Positions 7,541-14,595 of a stretch of 36,582 nucleotides of DNA are shown in pieces; within the stretch, counting starts at the first letter, position 1, and each line of letters opens with the position of its first letter. The position numbers and the translations under genes are program-made. This DNA comes from an uncultured Myroides sp. Its GTDB lineage: Bacteria > Bacteroidota > Bacteroidia > Flavobacteriales > Flavobacteriaceae. The stretch spans positions 1 through 36,582 of the forward strand of contig CAJYTF010000038.1 of assembly GCA_913777665.1 (NCBI GenBank). The letters are read 5' to 3'. The notes beneath the pieces were generated by a model, which saw only the letters and a list, made by a program, of their open reading frames with translations, was not told where the DNA came from and did not search any database.

Positions 7541-8419
7541 TTACAGGTATAAATCGTCTGATTTTAAATTTAAAAAACGTTGCGTTGCAAAATACGTGCT
7601 AATGTAAGTAATGATGATTCCGACAATAAAAACTGCTCCGCATACTAAAAGGATCGACTGTAAATCGCTCATTAATCCTAAAGTTGGTAATTTTTTGTCG
7701 GCATAAGCGGTTAACGCCAAAATACCAATAATTGCCAAAACCGAACCAATGATTCCCAACTTAACACTTGTAAGAATAAATGGTTTACGAATGAACGATT
7801 TTGTTGCCCCAACCATTTGCATGGTTTTTATAATGAAACGTTTTGAATAGATCGATAAACGCAGCGAACTGTTAATTAAAAGTATCGATATAAAAGCAAA
7901 AACGCCACTGATTATCAATATCCAGAAGCTGATTGTTTTAATGTTTTTGTTTACTAAATCAACCAATTGGGCATCGTAAACAACTTCATCAACCAACGGG
8001 TTTTCTTTTATACTGATTTCAATATCTTTAATAGAATCTTGCTCAACATAGGCTCCGTTAAAGTGCAAATCGAACGAATGTTGCAACGGATTAAAACCTA
8101 AAAACTTTACGAAATCTTCACCAATTGTTTTCTGGTGGGCATTTGCTGCCGAATCTTTATGAACAAAAGTAAGGTCTTTAATAAATTTCTGCTGACCTAA
8201 TTCGGTTTGATAGGCTGCAAGCTGTGTTTCGTTCACATTCTCTTTAAAATAGATCGACATTGGAATGTTTTCTTTAAAATTGTTCGATATTTTCTCGTAA
8301 TTAATCACGAACATTCCTAATGATCCCAACAAAAACAACACTAAAAAAATACTTAAAATAACCGAAAAGTAAGACGATATTAATCTGCGCTTTTGATATT
8401 TTTCGTACGCTGTAGCCAT
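7541..8419 (-). CDS. ftsX: Cell division protein FtsX (permease-like)
   Basis: A 292-residue protein with the FtsX layout: a short cytoplasmic N-terminus, TM1 (about 15-38), an extracytoplasmic domain (about 39-165) and three further TM helices (about 168-188, 215-240, 262-285). The FtsX permease domain includes the KTMQMVGATKSFIRKPFIL segment. With the ATPase FtsE it transmits conformational signals across the inner membrane to cell-wall hydrolases during division. It is first in the run ftsX-DUF3098-uppP-truB, which lacks ftsE; in many Bacteroidota ftsE is encoded elsewhere. Confidence 0.93.
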   Translation of the reverse strand: MATAYEKYQKRRLISSYFSVILSIFLVLFLLGSLGMFVINYEKISNNFKENIPMSIYFKENVNETQLAAYQTELGQQKFIKDLTFVHKDSAANAHQKTIGEDFVKFLGFNPLQHSFDLHFNGAYVEQDSIKDIEISIKENPLVDEVVYDAQLVDLVNKNIKTISFWILIISGVFAFISILLINSSLRLSIYSKRFIIKTMQMVGATKSFIRKPFILTSVKLGIIGSVLAIIGILALTAYADKKLPTLGLMSDLQSILLVCGAVFIVGIIITYISTYFATQRFLNLKSDDLYL

Positions 8420-8513
8420 AAATTTAATTTTTAAAGGGTAAAGATAACAAACAATTTAAATATAAAGCTACCTAAAATTATGTTAATGCGTAAAAGTGCT
8501 TTGTAAAATAAAA

Positions 8514-8536
8514 AAATCGATGACACGCATCGATTT
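8514..8536 (-). terminator. Intrinsic terminator of the small gene 8546-8827
   Basis: A 9-bp perfect stem, AAATCGATG (8514-8522) with CATCGATTT (8528-8536), has a 5-base loop. On the minus strand it follows the stop at 8546 by 9 bases and runs into a T-rich tail (TTTTTTATTTT), as expected of an intrinsic terminator. Confidence 0.8.
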
Positions 8537-8545
8537 AAATATTCA

Positions 8546-8827
8546 TTATATAATTCTGTAAATTCTATTTACCGGTATGGTCACTCCTTTTTTAAGCACC
8601 AAATGCTCTGGCGTTACTGCCCAAACGGTGGTGTTTGTTACCAGTTGGTTTGTATCGTCTTCAAAGAAAATTTCAATTTTTACGTGATCGGTATTTCCCA
8701 TAGCCATTGCTTTTTCCAGATCTTGTTTACGCTGAAAAATTTCATGCTTATCAGTTAAAACATCTGTTATTGGAAAAACTAACTGTGCGATATCTTCTTT
8801 TTCTATAGGTTTAAATGTCGTGGTCAT
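8546..8827 (-). CDS. Conserved hypothetical small protein
   Basis: A 93-residue soluble protein from the ATG at 8827; a TTG two codons upstream is possible but weaker. It has no signal peptide or transmembrane segment. The N-terminal part is helical and charged (KHEIFQRKQDLEKAMAMG); the C-terminal half looks like a small all-beta domain (HVKIEIFFEDDTNQLVTNTT ... GVTIPVNRIYRI). The family was not recognised. The alternating strands ending in an IPVNRIYRI edge are reminiscent of Sm-like/Rof-type small barrels, but this is only a resemblance. It is divergent from leuS and has its own terminator. Confidence 0.75.
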   Translation of the reverse strand: MTTTFKPIEKEDIAQLVFPITDVLTDKHEIFQRKQDLEKAMAMGNTDHVKIEIFFEDDTNQLVTNTTVWAVTPEHLVLKKGVTIPVNRIYRII

Positions 8828-8896
8828 ATTCAATGGTTTTTAGTATTATTTTATGATATTCATTTTTAGAATAATAATTTTTTCTAAAATAATTAA

Positions 8897-8950
8897 GTTT
8901 TTTTGTAAAATCAAGTATGTTAAGGTTTTTTTTGATAAAATCAAATGTAT
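8897..8950. repeat. Imperfect tandem direct repeat in the leuS upstream region
   Basis: Two copies of a 24-26-bp unit occur: GTTTTTTTGTAAAATCAAG at 8897 onward, and GTTTTTTTTGATAAAATCAA at 8925 onward, each followed by an ATGT/GTATGT end. They lie in the divergent spacer between the small hypothetical gene and leuS. Confidence 0.55.
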
Positions 8951-8968
8951 AAAAAAAATTATTGCTTA

Positions 8969-8988
8969 AAATTAATCAAGATTAATTT
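8969..8988. promoter_or_regulatory. Palindrome in the divergent spacer, possible operator
   Basis: AAATTAATC (8969-8977) and GATTAATTT (8980-8988) form a perfect 9-bp inverted repeat with a 2-base centre. There is no T-run after it and it lies about 50 bp upstream of the leuS -7 box, so a protein-binding site is more likely than a terminator. The binding protein is unknown. Confidence 0.4.
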
Positions 8989-9037
8989 CTACGTGTGGTT
9001 AATATAATAAAAAATTAGTAATCTAAAGAAATTAAAG

Positions 9038-9045
9038 TAATTTTG
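9038..9045 (+). promoter_or_regulatory. Candidate -7 box for leuS
   Basis: TAATTTTG matches TAnnTTTG and ends 28 bases before the leuS ATG. A clear -33 TTTG is not visible. Confidence 0.45.
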
Positions 9046-9073
9046 TAATCGTTAAAAATCACAGGCTTACAAA

Positions 9074-11986
9074 ATGAAATACAATCCAAACGAAATAGAA
9101 GCCAAATGGCAGAAATACTGGAGCGATAATAATACCTTCAAAGCAGAAAATCAATCAACAAAACCAAAATATTATGTGTTAGATATGTTTCCGTATCCGT
9201 CTGGGGCAGGCTTACATGTTGGGCATCCGCTGGGTTACATAGCTTCTGATATTTATGCGCGTTACAAACGTCACCAAGGTTTTAATGTATTGCATCCGCA
9301 AGGGTACGATTCTTTTGGTTTACCGGCAGAACAGTATGCGATACAGACAGGGCAGCATCCGGCAGTTACAACCGAAACCAACATTAAACGTTACCGTGAA
9401 CAGTTAGATAAGATTGGTTTTTCGTTTGATTGGAGTAGAGAAGTACGTACATCGAACCCGGAATATTACAAGCACACACAGCGCATTTTTATTCAGTTGT
9501 TTAATGCGTGGTACAATAAAAATACCGATAAAGCAGAAAATATTTCTACGTTGGTTGATTTATTTTCGAAAGAAGGAAATGCGAATGTAAATGCAGTATC
9601 GGATGAAAATATCGACGTTTTTTCTGCCGATCAGTGGAATGCTTTTTCTGCTGATGATCAAGAAAGAATTTTATTAAAATACAGATTGACCTATTTAGCT
9701 GAAACCGAAGTAAACTGGTGTCCTGCATTGGGAACGGTTTTAGCGAATGATGAAATTGTAAACGGCGTTTCAGAACGTGGTGGGCATCCGGTAATCCGTA
9801 AAAAAATGACCCAATGGAGCATGCGTATTTCGGCTTATGCAGAACGTTTGTTACAAGGTTTGGATACGATCGATTGGAGCGAATCTATCAAAGAAGCACA
9901 ACGTAACTGGATCGGAAAATCGGTTGGGGCATCAGTAAAGTTTAAAGTTTTAAATTCAAAGTTTGAAAGTTCTGCCGATAACGTTAAACCTGAAACCTTA
10001 AACGAAGAAAACTTTATAGAGGTTTTTACAACCCGTCCTGATACTATTTTCGGAGTGAATTTCATGACATTGGCTCCAGAACACGAATTGGTTGCAGCAA
10101 TTACAACGCCAGAACAAAAAGCGGCTGTTGATGCGTATATCGAAGCTACTTCAAAACGTTCAGAACGCGAGCGTATGGCAGATGTGAAAACCATTTCGGG
10201 CGTGTTTACCGGTGCGTACGCAGAACATCCTTTTACCAAAAAACCGGTTGCCATTTGGATTGGCGATTATGTTTTGGCAGGTTACGGTACAGGTGCGGTA
10301 ATGGCGGTTCCGTGTGGCGATGAGCGCGATTATGCGTTTGCGAAACATTTTGCTGGACAAAACGGAATGCCCGAAATTATTAATATTTTTAATAAGGATA
10401 TTTCTGAAGAAGCGTACACCGAAAAAGCTGGTTTTGAATTACAGAATTCCGATTTTTTAAACGGATTGGATTACAAAGCTGCGACTAAAAAAGTTATTGA
10501 AGAATTAGAAAAAATAGGGCAAGGGAAAGCAAAAGTAAATTACCGTTTGCGTGATGCTGTTTTTTCGCGTCAGCGTTATTGGGGCGAGCCTTTTCCGGTT
10601 TATTATGTGAACGGATTGCCTAAAATGATCGATCCAAAATATTTACCGATTGAATTACCAGAAGTTGAAAAATATTTACCAACCGAAGATGGTCAGCCGC
10701 CTTTAGGTAATGCAACCACTTGGGCTTGGGATACGGTAAACAATAAAGTAGTTGCAAGCGATCTTGTCATGCAAAACGTGTCATCTCGAGCGGAGTCGAG
10801 AGACGAGAACCAAACCATTTTTCCATTAGAACTAAACACTATGCCGGGTTGGGCAGGTTCGTCGTGGTATTGGTTGCGTTATATGGATGTTGATGCCAAA
10901 AACGAAATTGCATCGAAAGAAGCTATTGATTACTGGCAAAATGTAGATTTATACATTGGCGGAAGCGAACACGCAACAGGACATTTATTGTACTCACGTT
11001 TTTGGAACAAGTTTTTAAAGGATATGGGAATTGTACCAACCGAAGAACCATTCCAAAAATTAATCAACCAAGGAATGATTTTGGGAATGAGTGCAATTGT
11101 TTACAGAGTTTCAGGAACAAATAAATATGTTTCTAAAAATCTTAAGAATGATTATGAGGTTGAAGAAATACGAGTTGATGTGAATTTAGTGAATGCTTCT
11201 GATGAAATTGATATTGAAGGACTAAGAAATTGGATTCCTGAATTTAAAGAAGCAGAATTTATATTAGAGAACGGGAAATACTATGTTGGTCGTGAAGTAG
11301 AAAAAATGTCTAAATCTAAATTCAACGTTGTAAACCCTGATGAAATTTGCGAAGAATACGGTGCAGATACCTTGCGTTTGTACGAAATGTTTTTAGGTCC
11401 GTTAGAACAAGCAAAACCTTGGAATACTGCAGGTATTACCGGTGTGTTTGGTTTCCTGAAAAAATTATGGAAGTTGTATGCAGATGATAACGGTTTAATT
11501 GTTACCAACGAAGATCCAACGGCTGAAATGTACAAATCGTTACATAAAACTATTAAAAAAGTAACCGAAGATATCGAGAATTTCTCCTTCAATACATCGG
11601 TTTCTCAGTTTATGATTTGCGTTAACGAACTGCAACAGCAAAAATGCCATCACCGCGCTATTTTAGAACCGTTGGCAATTGTAATTTCACCTTATGCACC
11701 GCACATTGCAGAAGAATTATGGAATATGTTAGGTCATACCGATTCGGTTTCAAAACAACCTTTTCCAAAATTCGAAGAGAAATATCTGGTAGAGAGTTCA
11801 AAAGAATATCCGGTTTCGTTCAACGGAAAAATGCGTTTTAAAATTGAATTACCGTTAGATTTAACCGCAGAACAAATCGAAGAAATCATTATGAACGATG
11901 AGCGTACACAAGCTCAATTACAAGGCGCAACACCTAAAAAAGTAATTATCGTTCCTGGAAAAATCATCAATTTGGCTGGGTTTTAA
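9074..11986 (+). CDS. leuS: Leucine-tRNA ligase
   Basis: A 970-residue class I aminoacyl-tRNA synthetase that charges tRNA-Leu in the cytoplasm. The HIGH motif is HVGH (residues 48-51) and KMSKS is at 744-748. The CP1 editing domain lies between, with the FTTRPDTIFGV threonine-rich motif following residue 311. Bacteroidota-typical extra segments are present (EGNANVNAVSDENIDVFSAD near residue 180; a block before KMSKS). Two further short segments look like dispersed repeats read in frame: about residues 289-311 at the start of the editing domain, and about 563-579 just before the FPLELNTMPGWAGSSWYW block. Both fall at surface-loop positions, and the reading frame stays open. A hairpin terminator follows the repeat downstream. 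Confidence 0.97.
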   Translation: MKYNPNEIEAKWQKYWSDNNTFKAENQSTKPKYYVLDMFPYPSGAGLHVGHPLGYIASDIYARYKRHQGFNVLHPQGYDSFGLPAEQYAIQTGQHPAVTTETNIKRYREQLDKIGFSFDWSREVRTSNPEYYKHTQRIFIQLFNAWYNKNTDKAENISTLVDLFSKEGNANVNAVSDENIDVFSADQWNAFSADDQERILLKYRLTYLAETEVNWCPALGTVLANDEIVNGVSERGGHPVIRKKMTQWSMRISAYAERLLQGLDTIDWSESIKEAQRNWIGKSVGASVKFKVLNSKFESSADNVKPETLNEENFIEVFTTRPDTIFGVNFMTLAPEHELVAAITTPEQKAAVDAYIEATSKRSERERMADVKTISGVFTGAYAEHPFTKKPVAIWIGDYVLAGYGTGAVMAVPCGDERDYAFAKHFAGQNGMPEIINIFNKDISEEAYTEKAGFELQNSDFLNGLDYKAATKKVIEELEKIGQGKAKVNYRLRDAVFSRQRYWGEPFPVYYVNGLPKMIDPKYLPIELPEVEKYLPTEDGQPPLGNATTWAWDTVNNKVVASDLVMQNVSSRAESRDENQTIFPLELNTMPGWAGSSWYWLRYMDVDAKNEIASKEAIDYWQNVDLYIGGSEHATGHLLYSRFWNKFLKDMGIVPTEEPFQKLINQGMILGMSAIVYRVSGTNKYVSKNLKNDYEVEEIRVDVNLVNASDEIDIEGLRNWIPEFKEAEFILENGKYYVGREVEKMSKSKFNVVNPDEICEEYGADTLRLYEMFLGPLEQAKPWNTAGITGVFGFLKKLWKLYADDNGLIVTNEDPTAEMYKSLHKTIKKVTEDIENFSFNTSVSQFMICVNELQQQKCHHRAILEPLAIVISPYAPHIAEELWNMLGHTDSVSKQPFPKFEEKYLVESSKEYPVSFNGKMRFKIELPLDLTAEQIEEIIMNDERTQAQLQGATPKKVIIVPGKIINLAGF
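9938..10003. repeat. Repeat-like inverted segment inside leuS (editing-domain loop)
   Basis: An imperfect inverted repeat: GTTTAAAGTTT-type sequence at 9940-9950 and AAACCTGAAACCTTAAAC at 9986-10003, with AAATTCAAAGTTTGAAAG between. It resembles AAGTTTAAAGTTT/AAACCTTAAAC dispersed repeats of Flavobacteriaceae. It is read as KFKVLNSKFESSADNVKPET in LeuRS and replaces a normally short loop. Confidence 0.5.
10779..10808. repeat. GAGCGGAGTCGAG repeat captured in frame inside leuS
   Basis: The sequence contains CTCGAGCGGAGTCGAGAGAC, preceded by TGTCAT. This is the core of a dispersed Flavobacteriaceae palindromic repeat normally found between genes. Here it is in the leuS reading frame and encodes VSSRAESRDEN (residues 569-579). 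Related palindromic copies lie at 11995-12064 and 15317-15386. Confidence 0.65.
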
Positions 11987-11994
11987 AGATAAGT

Positions 11995-12064
11995 GTCGTC
12001 AGTTCGAGCTTGTCGAGAACTTCTCGATACACTTCACTGCGTATCGTTACTCGAAGCGACGATG
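11995..12064. repeat. Dispersed palindromic repeat, copy A
   Basis: A 70-bp element starting GTCGTCAGTTCGAGCTTGTC and ending TACTCGAAGCGACGATG; the ends pair as an imperfect inverted repeat and an internal GAGAACTTCTC palindrome is present. It is nearly identical over about 50 bp to the copy at 15317-15386. It lies 8 bp after the leuS stop and before the leuS terminator. Confidence 0.8.
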
Positions 12065-12094
12065 TTTTAAGATCAATTCGAAAAAAAATAATAC

Positions 12095-12122
12095 AAAACC
12101 GCTCAATAAACCGAGCGGTTTT
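12095..12122 (+). terminator. Intrinsic terminator after leuS
   Basis: A 10-bp perfect stem, AAAACCGCTC (12095-12104) with GAGCGGTTTT (12113-12122), has an 8-base loop and is followed by CTTTTT. It separates leuS from the beta-barrel operon. Confidence 0.88.
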
Positions 12123-12167
12123 CTTTTTGGCTTGCTTTTTGTATTTGCAGAAGAAAAATAGAACATC

Positions 12168-12806
12168 ATGAAAAAACTACTACTTCTATCAGCCTTATTA
12201 TTCGCCCAAATAACGTTTGCACAATCGCAACAAAACGATTTGGCTTTTACTGCTAAAGCAACTGTTTTACCTGTTTTTAACAACAACCGTTTAGGTGCCG
12301 AAGTCGGTTTAAGATATTATATTACCGACGCTTTTTCAATTGGAAACAATTATGTGTACACAAACGATAAATTTACACACGGTTTTGGGTATTATACCGA
12401 TAATTCTATTGTACATTATTTAGGCATTAACGTGCCATTGCAGTACGATGTAGTTAATAAAGACAAAGTTCAGATTGGAATGGGCATTTCTCCGGGACTT
12501 TCTTTAAGCACGTTACGCGATAAAAATCAATTTAAAATTGATGAACATTACGATGAAGAAACCGGCGTAACCACTGTAGTTAAAACTCCGGTTCGTTTAA
12601 ATCGCGATGCCTATTTTTCATTAACGCCAAATATCGATTTGTCTGTAAAATTGGCAAATATCGATCCTAAAAGTAATACAGCAATATATGTTACCGGAAA
12701 TGCGGGTTATCAGTTTACTTTTGGTAAGGGCGATTTTACTAAACCAAGCGATTTTAGAAACTATATTGTATCTTTAGGTTTTACGATTAAAGGTGCGTTA
12801 GATTAA
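12168..12806 (+). CDS. Outer-membrane beta-barrel protein, paralogue 1
   Basis: A 212-residue protein with a Sec signal peptide (MKKLLLLSALLFAQITFAQ, cleavage after TFA). The mature part is rich in alternating strands with aromatic ends (VGLRYYITDAFSIGNNYVY, AIYVTGNAGYQFTFGKGDF, NYIVSLGFTIKGALD), consistent with a small 8-10-stranded barrel in the outer membrane. It is a tandem paralogue of the next gene: the first 30 residues and the C-terminal block (FTKPSDFRNYIVSLGFTIKG) are nearly identical, while middle loops differ. It is the first gene of a five-gene operon ending in a LytTR regulator. It carries no recognisable transport or enzyme motif, so its function is unknown. Confidence 0.82.
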   Translation: MKKLLLLSALLFAQITFAQSQQNDLAFTAKATVLPVFNNNRLGAEVGLRYYITDAFSIGNNYVYTNDKFTHGFGYYTDNSIVHYLGINVPLQYDVVNKDKVQIGMGISPGLSLSTLRDKNQFKIDEHYDEETGVTTVVKTPVRLNRDAYFSLTPNIDLSVKLANIDPKSNTAIYVTGNAGYQFTFGKGDFTKPSDFRNYIVSLGFTIKGALD

Positions 12807-12824
12807 TTTTAAAAACCAATTATT

Positions 12825-13463
12825 ATGAAACACTTAGTACTTTTATCAACACTTTTATTCGCACAAATAACGTTCGCACAATCGCAACAAAATGATCTGG
12901 CAGTAACTATTGGTGCCACTACAATGCCTGCATTCAACAAAAATAAAATTGGTTTAGATCTTACAGGGCGGTATTATTTTACCGATGCTTTTTCGGGCGG
13001 ATTAAGTCTTAATATCGTCAGTCCAAAATACAATCATGGGTTTGGATTTGATACCGATCGCACACTGATTAATATGTACAGTTTTAGTATTCCGTTGCAA
13101 TATGATGTGGTGAATACAGAGAAGTTGACTTTGAGTTTTGGTTTTTCGAACGGAATTCTTTTAAACATACTTCGCAACAGAAACGAATCTAACGAAGTGA
13201 TAAACTACGATCCCGATACAGGAATTGGCTACACCACTCAAGTTCCCCGTAAGTTGAAAACCGATTCGTATTACACATTAACACCTTATGCAGATGTTTC
13301 GTATCGATTGATGGCTATGGATATTGAAGAAACTGCCTTTATGTTTCTTACTTCTAAAGTAGGATATCGAAATGTGTTTGGGAACGGTTCATTTTCTAAA
13401 CCAAGCGATTTTTCAAATTATGTTGTATCTTTAGGCATTACATTTAAAGGAGTTTTAGATTAA
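12825..13463 (+). CDS. Outer-membrane beta-barrel protein, paralogue 2
   Basis: A 212-residue protein, the same length as the gene 18 bp upstream and clearly a duplicate of it. The signal peptide is MKHLVLLSTLLFAQITFAQ. The SQQNDLA start of the mature protein, the YY(I/F)TDAFS strand, PLQYDVVN and the C-terminal FSNYVVSLGITFKGVLD are shared. Loops between (for example the NRNESNEVINYDPDTG segment) have diverged, as expected for surface loops of a barrel. It is inferred to sit in the outer membrane. It ends 2 bp before the next gene, so the genes are co-transcribed. Confidence 0.82.
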   Translation: MKHLVLLSTLLFAQITFAQSQQNDLAVTIGATTMPAFNKNKIGLDLTGRYYFTDAFSGGLSLNIVSPKYNHGFGFDTDRTLINMYSFSIPLQYDVVNTEKLTLSFGFSNGILLNILRNRNESNEVINYDPDTGIGYTTQVPRKLKTDSYYTLTPYADVSYRLMAMDIEETAFMFLTSKVGYRNVFGNGSFSKPSDFSNYVVSLGITFKGVLD

Positions 13464-13465
13464 TT

Positions 13466-13885
13466 ATGAAAAATTCAAAAGCATTAGTAATAGTATTTGC
13501 ATTCATTGCAATTTTGGTTGTGGTATTAATGGTTGGTTTGCCGGTTTATAACGTTTGGCAACAGGAAATGGCTGGAAAAGCAGAAATGGCGAAGGCGGAA
13601 CAAAACCGTAAAATTTTAATCGAAGAAGCTAAAGCCCGGTTGGAAGCCGAAAAACTAAATGCACAAGCCGAAGTTGAACGCGCACGCGGAATGGCAGAAG
13701 CTATGAAACTGGAAAACGGAACATTAAACACAACTTACAACCAATATTTGTTTATTAGAACGCTGGAAAAATTAGCGGATAAAGGCTCGCTGCCACAAAT
13801 TATTTATATGCCTGCCGAAGGTTTGGTTCCGGTGATGGATGTAAGCACAAAAGCACCTGCTAAACCAATTGTTGTAAACGACTAA
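13466..13885 (+). CDS. Small membrane protein resembling the C-terminal tail of SPFH/prohibitin proteins
   Basis: A 139-residue protein. One N-terminal membrane helix (about 7-29, ALVIVFAFIAILVVVLMVGL) is followed by a charged Ala/Glu/Lys-rich coiled coil (about 37-85, including LIEEAKARLEAEKLNAQAEV and ERARGMAEAMKLENG). It ends with an NQYLFIRTLEKLADKGSLPQ / IIYMPAEGLVPVM segment. The coiled coil and tail look like the region after the SPFH (band 7) domain in prohibitin- and stomatin-type proteins, but the SPFH beta domain itself is missing. It may be a scaffold or oligomerising membrane protein. It starts 2 bp after the barrel gene and overlaps the kinase start (TAATG). The homology is inferred by eye. 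Confidence 0.72.
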   Translation: MKNSKALVIVFAFIAILVVVLMVGLPVYNVWQQEMAGKAEMAKAEQNRKILIEEAKARLEAEKLNAQAEVERARGMAEAMKLENGTLNTTYNQYLFIRTLEKLADKGSLPQIIYMPAEGLVPVMDVSTKAPAKPIVVND

Positions 13886-14595
13886 TGGGTTTTAAAGACT
13901 ATATAATTTTATTGCTGATTGTTGCTGTGGTGTATTTCTGGTTCAGGATGCGCAAGTACAAGCAAACGATCGACGATTACCATAAATCAACCGGATATTT
14001 AGAACGTAAGTACGAAAATATCGAGCTGGAAAATATCGATACCCGTTTAAACCAGCATCTTTTTAAAAATGTTTTAAATTCGATACAATCGCACGTTTAT
14101 CAATCGTATTACACCATTGAAAAATTGTCAAATGTGCTAGATTATGTGTTGTACAAAACACCAAAACAATTGGTTACACCGCGCGATGAAATCAATTTTA
14201 TAAAGAGTTTAATCGAAATCAATAAAATAAAATTAAGTCCGCTTTTTGATCTGCGAACCAAAATTTTAATCGATGACCGCGATCCGTTTTTAGAACGAAA
14301 AGTCATTGCACCTTTAGTGGCGATTGATTTAATTGAAAACGCCTTTAAACATGCCGATACCCAAAACAACGATTCCTTTATTTCTATTGTTGTGGAACTG
14401 AATAACGGTTATTTTACGCTTTCGGTTTCCAACAAAATATCGGTTCAAACTCCGTTGGCTAAAACAAGTGGCGGTATTGGTGTAAGCAGTTTGGAAAAAC
14501 GATTGAAGCATCTGTATAAAGATCGATACAAACTGCAAAAAAGTATCCACGATCAGGTTTATTCTGTATCGTTAAAAATTAAATTAGAAGAATAA
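13885..14595 (+). CDS. LytS-type (His_kinase family) sensor histidine kinase
   Basis: A 236-residue kinase with one N-terminal membrane helix (about 5-22), a short coiled coil (about 25-55) and no sensor domain. The phosphoacceptor region reads RLNQHLFKNVLNSIQSH, with His58 as the likely site; the usual Pro before the His is Gln here. The ATP-binding domain shows the N box LIENAFKHA (Asn152) and the G box SGGIGVSSLEKRL (about 195-207). This is the family that pairs with LytTR regulators. Its start overlaps the SPFH-tail gene, and its stop overlaps the start of the regulator, so the three are probably translationally coupled. With no sensor domain of its own, it probably senses through a partner. 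Confidence 0.93.
   Translation: MGFKDYIILLLIVAVVYFWFRMRKYKQTIDDYHKSTGYLERKYENIELENIDTRLNQHLFKNVLNSIQSHVYQSYYTIEKLSNVLDYVLYKTPKQLVTPRDEINFIKSLIEINKIKLSPLFDLRTKILIDDRDPFLERKVIAPLVAIDLIENAFKHADTQNNDSFISIVVELNNGYFTLSVSNKISVQTPLAKTSGGIGVSSLEKRLKHLYKDRYKLQKSIHDQVYSVSLKIKLEE

Noticed and set aside
9835..10254. Minus-strand open frame of 139 codons inside leuS
   Set aside because: It lies wholly opposite conserved LeuRS editing-domain sequence and has no recognisable family.
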